64,000 bases of DNA from assembly GCA_948567375.1 (NCBI GenBank), contig OX419759.1, positions 57,389,493-57,453,492 on the forward strand, in the 5' to 3' direction. Position 1 is the first letter of the stretch. Each line of letters begins with the position of its first letter. Positions 56,090-64,000 of the stretch are shown here, piece after piece. The position numbers and the translations under genes were made by a program. The DNA comes from Lunularia cruciata (lineage: Eukaryota; Streptophyta; Marchantiopsida; Lunulariales; Lunulariaceae). The notes under the pieces were generated by a model. The model was not told the DNA's origin. It saw nothing but the letters and a program-made list of their open reading frames with translations, and did no database searches.

Positions 56090-57400
56090 AGTCTGCATTC
56101 AAATGCAAAGCTCCCTTACTTACTTGAACCATGTTTATGAATTCTTGTTACAACAAGATCCATCTTGCAATTTGCCAGACAAATTTGCCTTTTGTACCAA
56201 ATGTTGCAAGGTATAATGGTCCACATTGAAGACAAAATCAATATAAAAAAAATAGTGGCAACACTTCTTGCAAGCATGCACCATTTGAGTGCTTCTCTTT
56301 TAGTCATCAAATAGTTATTTTCTGCAACCAAAAGCTATGACTTGCATAATAGATTGGATGGTCTTTCTTCTTTTCATCATTTTGACTCAAGACTACACCA
56401 ATTGCCATGGATGAAGTATCCACATACACATGAAAAAGGACATCCCAATTTGGGGCCCTCATAATTGGTGCTTCAACCAGTTTCTTCTTCAACACTTGGA
56501 AAGCTTCTTCTTGTTCTACTCCCCACAAATAGTCTTTGGACTTCTTTAGAAGCTTTTTTAGTGATGTAGCAAGCACCTCATAATTTCATGCAAATTTTTT
56601 GTTGTATCCAACATGCCCCAAGAAGGCTCTTAGCTCCCAAATTTTTGGGGGATTCCAAAGCTTAGATTACTTTCACCTTCTTAACATTGACTTCAATACC
56701 TCACCTTGAGACCCAATGACCTAGAAAATTCCTTCTTTCATTGCAAAGAAGCATTACTCCAGGTGTAATGAAAAGCCAAAAAAATAACAAAGGTAATACA
56801 AATGTACTTCTCTTTGCCCAAACACACCAAAGTCATCAATGAAGACTTCCACAAATTTCCATAGAAAATCTTTAAAAATTACATTCAACATCTGTTGGAA
56901 ATTAGTGGGAGCATTACACAATCCAAAGGGTATTTGATTGTATGGGAATGTGCCCTAATTGGTAGTGTATGTAGTCTTATCCTTATCTTCTTCTTGGATA
57001 GATACTTGATTAGAGCTTGAAAATCCATCAAGTAAACTATAGCAAGGTTGACCAATTACTTGATACAATATAGTATCTGTGAAGGGCAAAGGATGATGAT
57101 CATTTCTTGTAATTGCACTCAATTTTGGACATCTTGGCACACTCAAATCTTCCTTATCTTCTTCTTTGGAACAATGACAATGGAGGAAACCCACTTATTC
57201 CTCAAAGTAGAAAAATTATTCCGGCCCCCAAGTGCATCTTTCACCATTAGCAAGTACTTTGGGTTTAGGCAATACTATCTTTGCTAAACCAAAACTGCAC
57301 CTTCAATAAGATCAATATGATGTTCCCCAAATTTTTTGGGAATTCTTTGCATTTGATTGATAGACTAGGCAAATATATCTTGGTACTCAATGAACAAGGC
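56090..57400 (-). pseudogene. A4 reverse transcriptase and RNase H
   Basis: RNase H: 56307-56576 reads FHVYVDTSSMAIGVVLSQND and 56116-56331 continues in another phase. RT: 56955-57194 reads LSAITRNDHHPLPFTDTILY, a YSLLDGF segment and EEDKDKTTY. The catalytic loop near 56830-56850 reads VFIDDFGVFG in translation. Stops and shifts break it, matching the A2 order. Confidence 0.83.
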
Positions 57401-57489
57401 AATGTATATTGCTAACTTGTCTGAAGTAGCTGTTTTCAAAATTTTGCCTTTGGACAAGACAATATCTTTATAGTCATTGGGCTGATGAC

Positions 57490-58300
57490 TCCTTCAACAT
57501 GATTGAATTAGCTGAACCCAAGTCATATGGAGTTCAAACCCCCTTCCTCCAAATCATTTTCACCCAAGGTGATGGCATAAGGATGTTTGTCTTTGACCTC
57601 TACCTCATAGCATTCCAAATAAGCTACTTGGACGTCCTTGTTTGAGTCTTTGGAAGATGGAGACAATGAATGTTTGGATTCATCTTTGTCTTCTCATGAA
57701 GTTTTTTCCTTGAGGTGGGGAACCTTCATCCAACTCATTATCACCAACTTTTGGTTGTTTGACAAGATGTCTTTGAATCTCAACGTTTGCTTATGCCAAT
57801 CCACAACAACTTGAGCATTGTACAACTAGGGTCTTTGGATTAACATTGGATAACTGATCTTGGTCATTGGTCTCAACATAATGTAATTCGGCTTGAACAA
57901 CACTCCACCAATGATTGAAATTATGTTAGATAACATGCCCAATGATCATCTCCTGGTCTGATCCGCAAATTTCAAAATTTGGGGTGTAAGTTCAAACATA
58001 TGATATACCCCAATAAGTGTGCGGTATCCTCTATCATGACATTCACATTGGAATCCAAATCAATAGGTATCAATGTGATCATGCAACCCATGATCTTTGC
58101 ATCCACTTTGGGAGATTCCAAATCTTCTTGCTCAATATGAAAGATGGCCGGCAATTCCTTCTTGGTCATTGCACTCACTTTCTTGAGGGCCAAACCCAAT
58201 TGCATTTTATACAACTTGTTGTCCTCCTATAGTTTCTTTAATGTCACATTGGCATACATGGATGCCAAGTTGGCCACAATATCATATTGTAGTACTACTC
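57490..58300 (-). pseudogene. A4 protease and linker
   Basis: The frame 57972-58214 reads MTKKELPAIFHIEQEDLESP and IPIDLDSNVNVM. The active-site triplet region has Asp-Leu-Asp, so the Gly is lost. The acidic linker toward RT (57490-57760) matches 25964-26329 of A2. Confidence 0.8.
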
Positions 58301-58449
58301 TGAGTTTCACCTTCTCACTCTTTGTCTTTGGGTTTGAGATTTCTCCTTTCTCTGACCTTACTTTGGGTTGCTTTAGAATGGTGATTGGAGTACTATTGGT
58401 CTTGACTCAAGGTTATTTGGGTTTACCCACCTCAGCTTGGATCAAATAT

Positions 58450-59267
58450 TAGCCAAAAAATTTGAAGGCTTGCTTTGTATCTTCCTCCAAACTCATTTCC
58501 TGAGTTCTTTGCACTACCTCTTGAATTTCCTTCTACAAGGCTTTAGCTTTGGCTTTCACCAAAATTTCTCCTCCTTAGCAGATAGGATTGCTTTTGGATG
58601 AAAGGCGCTTTGCCTTTCTTGAAGACAAAGAAATAGTAATACTTCTTTGAGATCATGCTTCTTCTTCCTAGAGCTTATTTCAACCTTCAAAATGTCAAGG
58701 TCTGGCCATTCTCCTTCTAAAGCCAAACTTCCATCTTGAGGTCTCTCTTCTTGCAACAATGCAATTTATAGTGTCATCTCCTTTAGACTAGAGCACTGCT
58801 TGCAGTGCTCAAGTCTATACATACCTCACTGGTAGCTTTGGGTTGGGTGGTTGAGAGCACTAATATACAATGTGGCTCAACCTTTACAATTTCCACAAAG
58901 TGGAACATACCCAATCTAACACCTTGGACCAAAAAAATTTAGAGACCAATGACCCATTGAGCCACAATTGTAATATACCCCTAATGCAACATTTTGAGGC
59001 TTGTTTTGGCGGGCCCATTGGTGGTCTTCATATAGGATCATTGTTGTTATACTCCTTGGGTCCATACATTGAGCCTTGGGATGATGTGCTTGCCTGAGGT
59101 TGTACCTCTTGGGTCTTGTATGTTGCCTCATCTTCCTCTTTTTGGTCCCATCTTGGAACCTAATCAATTTGTTGCATTGGATATGCAGTTTGGGTCAAAC
59201 ACTCCATGTTGGTATGGCCTAACTTGCCACATGCAACGTAACATAGATTTGGTCTTCCAAATGAAGC
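58450..59267 (-). pseudogene. A4 gag, distal part
   Basis: The frame 58916-59167 ends in YYNCGSMGHWSLNFF, the zinc knuckle with its first and last Cys lost. The sequence runs up to the target duplication of the solo LTR at 59268-59272 and resumes at 61156. Confidence 0.8.
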
Positions 59268-59272
59268 GGGTT

Positions 59273-61150
59273 TGCGACAACCCGGCAAATATCACTTTTG
59301 TGGTAATCAGGTAAGTAAAGTTCGTTCCCGTAGAGATACTAGTCGGAATTGGTCAAATATGAAGTCAAATGTCACAATGTAGTTCTTCTTGGCTGTGTCT
59401 TTAATCTCTTAGGTAGAAACCACACCCAGAAGAGAGAAACAAGCACTAATTTGCAATCTTGTCACAATAATTGGTCACACTTAATCACAACTCTATAAAA
59501 TCTTTCCAAAAAATCTTGATTGTGATGATTTAGGCTCTCCCAAAAACAACACTTCACTGCAAATGACTTCACCTCAAAATTGTGTTCTACCCTTCCACTG
59601 AAGGCACAACTTCCTCGATCAAAATTGCTTCACATCAACTTTTTGCTGCACTTACAAATGCAGAATACTACCAACACTACAGTTCCTCTCAGATCTGTCA
59701 AGGCATTGCTTCAACTGCACTTCACTCAAGATCAAACACACAAAATGAAGATCAAGGTTGCAGAATCCAACATCCAACAAACACACCGATTTGCACTTTG
59801 AATTTCTTCACACACTCACAAACACACACAAAGTTGAGACTTTGAATCAAGCTCAAGCATCAAGCACTGAAATCAGCACTTCACTTTATCTATCTTCAAA
59901 AATAATGAGCACTAAACAACATTTCACTACAAATACTCCCCTTAAATACTGAAGCAATTGATAGTTAATAACAACTATACCGTTCTACAACAACTTTTAT
60001 TACCTACAGATCCAAAATGATAAACCACCTCTTCAAATCTCAAAATTGTTTCTACTCCGATCTAATGTCAACCTCCTCATCGGCTTTCAATCTCGATGAT
60101 CTTCCTATCACTTCTCCTTCTTTGGGTCTATTTGATTCTACCAAGACATTCACTATTTCTACTACTTCTTCACTAGGAACTACAATCAAGGTCATAGGTA
60201 ATCCATCTACTTCTTTATCTCCCGACCCACTCTTCTCTATTTCTCAAGTGACAAGTCCAAAGACACCTAATTCCTACTTCTGCAACATCATACTTTGCAA
60301 CTATCAATTCTTTTGTTAATTTTACTATCTCCACATGAAGTACTGTAATTGAAAGCGTGGATACACTATCTACGCCTTCAATTTGTAATCCATTGTCCCC
60401 TAATCGCTCATGTAACTGACCCAAAGACACTTACTATCTAATCCTGCACTTTGGGTTCATTCACTACTTCTATTTCTCTTCTAATTCTATCTTATCTTCA
60501 ATCATAACTGAAATTGAAGTCATGGGTATCCTAAATATCTTCTTTCCTTACTCTAACTTCCTAGCCTAGCAAGACTCCCAAAGTCACCTTCACTGCACTC
60601 TGAGGTTCGGCTACCTCGGGTTGAATCATATCTATCTTGAGGCAAAGTCTTTAGACACAAAGTCATGTAAACTTGAAGTCTGAAGTCCAAAGTCTTGTAG
60701 ACCCAAAGACACCAACCTACTCTATATATCTACTCCCAAAACTTCAAATGCTTATAACTTTTGCTACAAACCTTTAAACTCTACAATTTTTGTAGCAACA
60801 TAAAGTCCTGAACAAGATGCTTCAAACAAAATATAGCATGCATGATTTGGACCTTTTTTCTATTGAGATATGACCCCTGCAATATATTTGACTTGTAATC
60901 TTCATTCCAATGCAAAGAAACCCTCCTTTGGTGTCTGACCTCCTTCTTCCTCTTCTTCCTCCTCTGATATGAAGTAAGCTTTTTTGGGTCTTGATCCAAT
61001 CCGAGTCCTTCTTCCAATACAAAGTCGACTTCCTTGAGCCTGATCAAAACACAAGTTTCCTTTCATTTCTTCTCCATTTGGTTTCAATTTGGTTTCAGCA
61101 AGACACTTCTTCTTCAAAACTTGTCCAAAATGAAAAATGTGTGTACCATA
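59273..61150 (-). repeat. Solo short family A LTR with perfect target duplication
   Basis: 1,878 bp. On the coding strand it begins TATGGTACACACA and ends GGTTGTCGCA. GGGTT flanks it on both sides (59268-59272 and 61151-61155), and gag continues across. It lacks the N-terminal and coiled-coil coding parts of the long LTR but retains the conserved tail (EKSGSGDKEVDGLPM, minus strand near 60220) and R-U5. It is an internally deleted or shorter LTR subtype. Confidence 0.92.
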
Positions 61151-61155
61151 GGGTT

Positions 61156-62212
61156 TTCTTCAACCCTTTGCACCAATCATTTGGATTTTAAATCCACAAA
61201 CTCTTAATGAGAGTCTCCAACCTAGTGTTTGTCTTGTTTACAACTTTAGCTAGGGGTGTTGATACTTTCTTTCCTACTTGCCTTCTAATTATTCTTGGCT
61301 TTGAGTCTTCTTTAGATTCCAAAGAAGAATTGGAGATCATGGAGGATTCTTCCAAAGAAAGGGAGGTATTCTGAGAAGCTATTTATCTAGGCTTCTTTCC
61401 TTTCTTCTCCTAGTTTATTCTATTATTGGATGAATGAGAGTGCCTTGTATCTAGAGACATGTTTGAGTACCTTGTTGAGGGAAGTAACATTCCTCGCCTA
61501 GGCAAAGATTTGAATCTTTGGTTACAACCCTCAAAGGAACCAGGTGATGGCTTAGGCATTGGAGTAACCCACCACAATGGATTGCTTTGGCACTTGGTTC
61601 AATAAGGCCATGAACCGCACAGAGTAGTCTCTCAACTTCTCCTTCTTTCCCTAGTCCAAATCATTGAGTGCATCAAAGACACTTATATCATAATCAACTT
61701 CTCAAAATCATTCCAGGAAGTTGTTTAGCAAGTCTATTCAATCTGCAAGTTGGAACTCCTTCTAGGTTATATGTGTATACTAGCTCCTTGCCTTCTTTTG
61801 GAGTAAACTTGGGAAATTTTGCAGCCGGTCAGTAGAGTCATGCCCCTTGTTGGCATAGGAGATGACTTCAAATTCTTTGATGAATTCATCAAGATCTTCA
61901 TCTTGTTCCGTTCCCTTATACTTTTGGTATGCGTGTCTCATAACAAGTAATAGTCATTTTATAAGTGTGATGGGTAGGCTGTAGTGGTGCAAAACTTGAT
62001 GGACCTAAGGTATTGGCTAGTGATTTGGCTTCAGGGTCAGCCTAAGGGTTCCAATTTTCCAAGTTCAACATTGGATCTTCATTGATTGGTTCTTCTTTTA
62101 AGGGTATGTTGACTTCAGCCCAAGGTGGAGGAAGAGATTCACATCTTTGAATTGCTCATTGAGATCCTTTCAAACTAGTCAAGGAATCACATGTTAAATG
62201 TATTGACACTCT
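61156..62212 (-). pseudogene. A4 gag, proximal part
   Basis: On the minus strand it reads EDLDEFIKEFEVISYANKG near 61880, then the capsid region matching A2 23880-24152 (near 61450-61690). It ends at 62213 at the 5' LTR with no TGGCGCC primer site, so the leader was lost or replaced. Confidence 0.8.
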
Positions 62213-64000
62213 TGTGCAACCCAATAAGTATCACTTTTGTGGTAATCAGGTAAATAAAGTTAGGTCCCATAGAGATACAAGTAAGAAATAGTCAAATACA
62301 AAGTAAATAGTAACATTTAGTTCTTCTTGGTTGCGTCTTTAATCTCTCAGGTAGAAACCACACCTAGAAGAGAATAACAAGCACTTACTCATAGTCTCAT
62401 CATGAATTAGCACTCCATAATCACAACACTATCAAATATTTCCAAACAACCTTTGATTGTGATGATTCTGATTTTCTCAGAGAAAGCTACTTCACTACAA
62501 AATGATCTTGCCTTAGAATTTCATTTCACCTCTCCATTGAAGGCACAACTTCCTTGATCAAAATTGCTTTGCATCAATCTTGCACTACGCTCACAATTGC
62601 AAAATACTACAAACACTACAATTCCTCTCAAATCTATCAAGGCATTGCTTCAATTGCATTTCACTCAGGATCAAACACATAGAATGAAGATCAGCACTAT
62701 GGAATCCAAGATCCAACAAGCACATTGACTTGCACTTCAAAATTCTCCAATCACTCACAAACACACACACAAGATTGATACTTGGAATTAAGCTGAAATG
62801 ATGAGCATTGAGTTACCACACTTCTCTTTATCAGCTTTTAAAATATAAATACTGAGCAACACAACACTATGAATGCTTCCTTTAAATAGGTTGAGCACTT
62901 CAACAATTGTCTACCTACTATACCGTTCCTAACAATCTCTAGATCTAAAATGGCAACCCACTCTTCATATCTGTTGATTCAAATCTCAAATCAATTGTGA
63001 ATTTGATCCAATGTCTTCTTCTTCCTTTTCTACCAAGCTTGATGTAACTCCCTTTGCTTCATCTACTTTGACTCTATCAACTTCTCTATTTTCCACTATT
63101 TCTATCACTTCTCTAGGTTGAACTGCAATTGAACTCATGGGCATTTTATCTATCTTCTTATCTTCCAACCCACTCCTCTCTAATGTCTCAAGTAACTCAT
63201 CCAAAGTAACTTGCACTCTTACTTTGGCTCGGGCTCCTAGCTTCACACTACTTTGAATCTGTCATAACTCAAATTTCACTAATTCTAACCTAAGACAAAC
63301 ATTATCCCCTACTTCACCAACTTTCCTATCTACCCTTTCTTAGGCAAATGTAATACTTTAAGGATAGGAGACCTAAAGAGAAATATAGATAATAAGAAAC
63401 ACATAGTTTCACACTGAAACCTCCGATGCTCCAAAGGAGCACCTTGATTGTATTATATAGCAAAGGGAACTACCCCAAAGGAAGCTCAACCCTTGGATTA
63501 GATACATGGACGACATGTCAATGATCTCTACCCTTAGATTAGTTACATGCATGGGTGACTGTTGAACTTGATCCTATCTGGTTGGGCAAACTACCTTTGA
63601 CCAAATGGAATCTTTAGATAATCTTCTTGTAGGAATCTCCAAATTGCATGGGTGAGGTATCATTGGAAAGCTCTCATGAGACAAACTAAGAGGAAGGAAA
63701 GGTTGGCCTTTCCTACCTTGGGGAGTGGGGATATTTTTGACACCTAATTCATCCATTTAGTCCTCCAAAATTTGCTTTAAAGTTTCCACCTATTTTCAAC
63801 TCCTACCCTATTAGTAGAAGTCTTCTTTTGGTGACACCTCTATCTGATCTACCTAGCCCATCATACAAAACATCCTTCCAAATGCTACCAAGCCAATTTC
63901 ACCTCTAGCTAATATGTCTAGCTACTGGTATTACAATGAATCAAAAGATTATTCATATCCATCCCCTTCTCCTTCCTCTTCTTTGTCTCTTGCACTAACA
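62213..64000 (-). repeat. 5' LTR of A4, cut by the window edge
   Basis: It starts (inner end) TGTGCAACCCAATAAG, the reverse of the family A LTR end. It contains the R-U5 block, the conserved LTR-protein tail in the frame 62986-63246 (ETLERSGLEDKKIDKMPM), then VDRK-type coiled-coil sequence near 63330. A solo LTR interrupts at 63349-63935, and the coiled coil resumes (VQETKKRK) at the right edge. Confidence 0.85.
63349..63935 (-). repeat. Solo LTR of another family
   Basis: 587 bp bounded by TGTAATAC and GTATTACA, perfect 8-bp inverted ends with TG and CA termini. The flanking coiled-coil sequence of the A4 LTR is interrupted by it. A TATATAATA box on the minus strand lies near 63455, so the LTR reads to the left. 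No matching LTR is elsewhere in the window, and I see no exact 5-bp target duplication. Confidence 0.7.

Larger units (their letters stand above)
48646..64000 (+). mobile_element. Family C element C2, interrupted
   Basis: Plus strand: LTR 48646-49070, tRNA-Met primer site, gag to 50279, then A3/A4 insertions to the right edge. It is inserted in the copia2 integrase; the 5 bp before it are AGAAT. Its pol and 3' LTR must lie beyond the window if they exist. Own sequence seen here is only 48646-50279. Confidence 0.78.
50950..64000 (-). mobile_element. Family A element A4, minus strand
   Basis: 3' LTR 50950-54712, polypurine tract, integrase, RNase H, RT, protease, gag, then 5' LTR from 62213 past the right edge. 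Gag is opened by a short solo A LTR (59273-61150). The primer site is not found next to the 5' LTR. All genes are decayed, more so than A2. The left flank is AATTG; the right flank is outside. Confidence 0.85.

Overview
The window comes from a nuclear plant chromosome, not a microbial genome. It is AT-rich and gene-poor and is packed with nested LTR retrotransposons. The only well-supported host gene encodes a plant-type GT92/DUF23 glycosyltransferase of the galactan synthase (GALS) kind. Transposon density and sequence style suit a large-genome land plant (bryophyte, lycophyte, fern or gymnosperm), but I cannot name the species. Family names A, B and C and element numbers below are my own labels.

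Left part (1-12237). A decayed Ty1/copia element (copia1, about 1195-4035, + strand) ends in a 199-bp LTR. The GT92 gene follows on the minus strand (4787-6415). Then come about 5.8 kb with no recognised gene but three local tandem duplications, plus a decayed protein fragment at 10610-10980 that resembles a protein encoded inside the family A LTRs further right.

Right part (12238-64000). This is a nest of LTR elements. Copia2 (minus strand) is cut open by A1 (13542-47935), flanked by gtagc/ctagc. Inside A1 is the rearranged element B1 (15055-46895). Inside B1 is C1, a chromovirus-like Ty3/gypsy element (17492-42825). Inside C1 is A2 (19594-40307), with a perfect ACTAT target duplication that splits the C1 reverse transcriptase. 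The 3' LTR of A2 contains B2 (30662-38545), the best preserved element, and the A2 integrase contains a solo B LTR (28189-28879). Copia2 is cut again by C2 (48646 onward), whose gag is cut by A3 (50280), which is cut by A4 on the minus strand (50950 onward). A4 carries a short solo A LTR (59273-61150, TSD GGGTT) and another solo LTR (63349-63935). C2, A3 and A4 all run past the right edge.

The most unusual content is in families A and B. Family A has very long LTRs (3.3 kb in A2, 3.76 kb in A4). Upstream of the LTR TATA box, in U3, lies coding sequence for a protein with an N-terminal region of unknown family, a Lys/Glu-rich coiled coil and a conserved tail. Pieces of it recur in every A copy. 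Family B carries a separate zinc-knuckle ORF upstream of gag. Several short-loop palindromes and one large fold-back junction suggest repeated template-switch rearrangements. Nearly all transposon genes here are broken by stops, frameshifts or deletions. The intact frames are the GT92 gene, the B2 gag, the B2 upstream ORF and the 297-codon coiled-coil frame in the A2 5' LTR.
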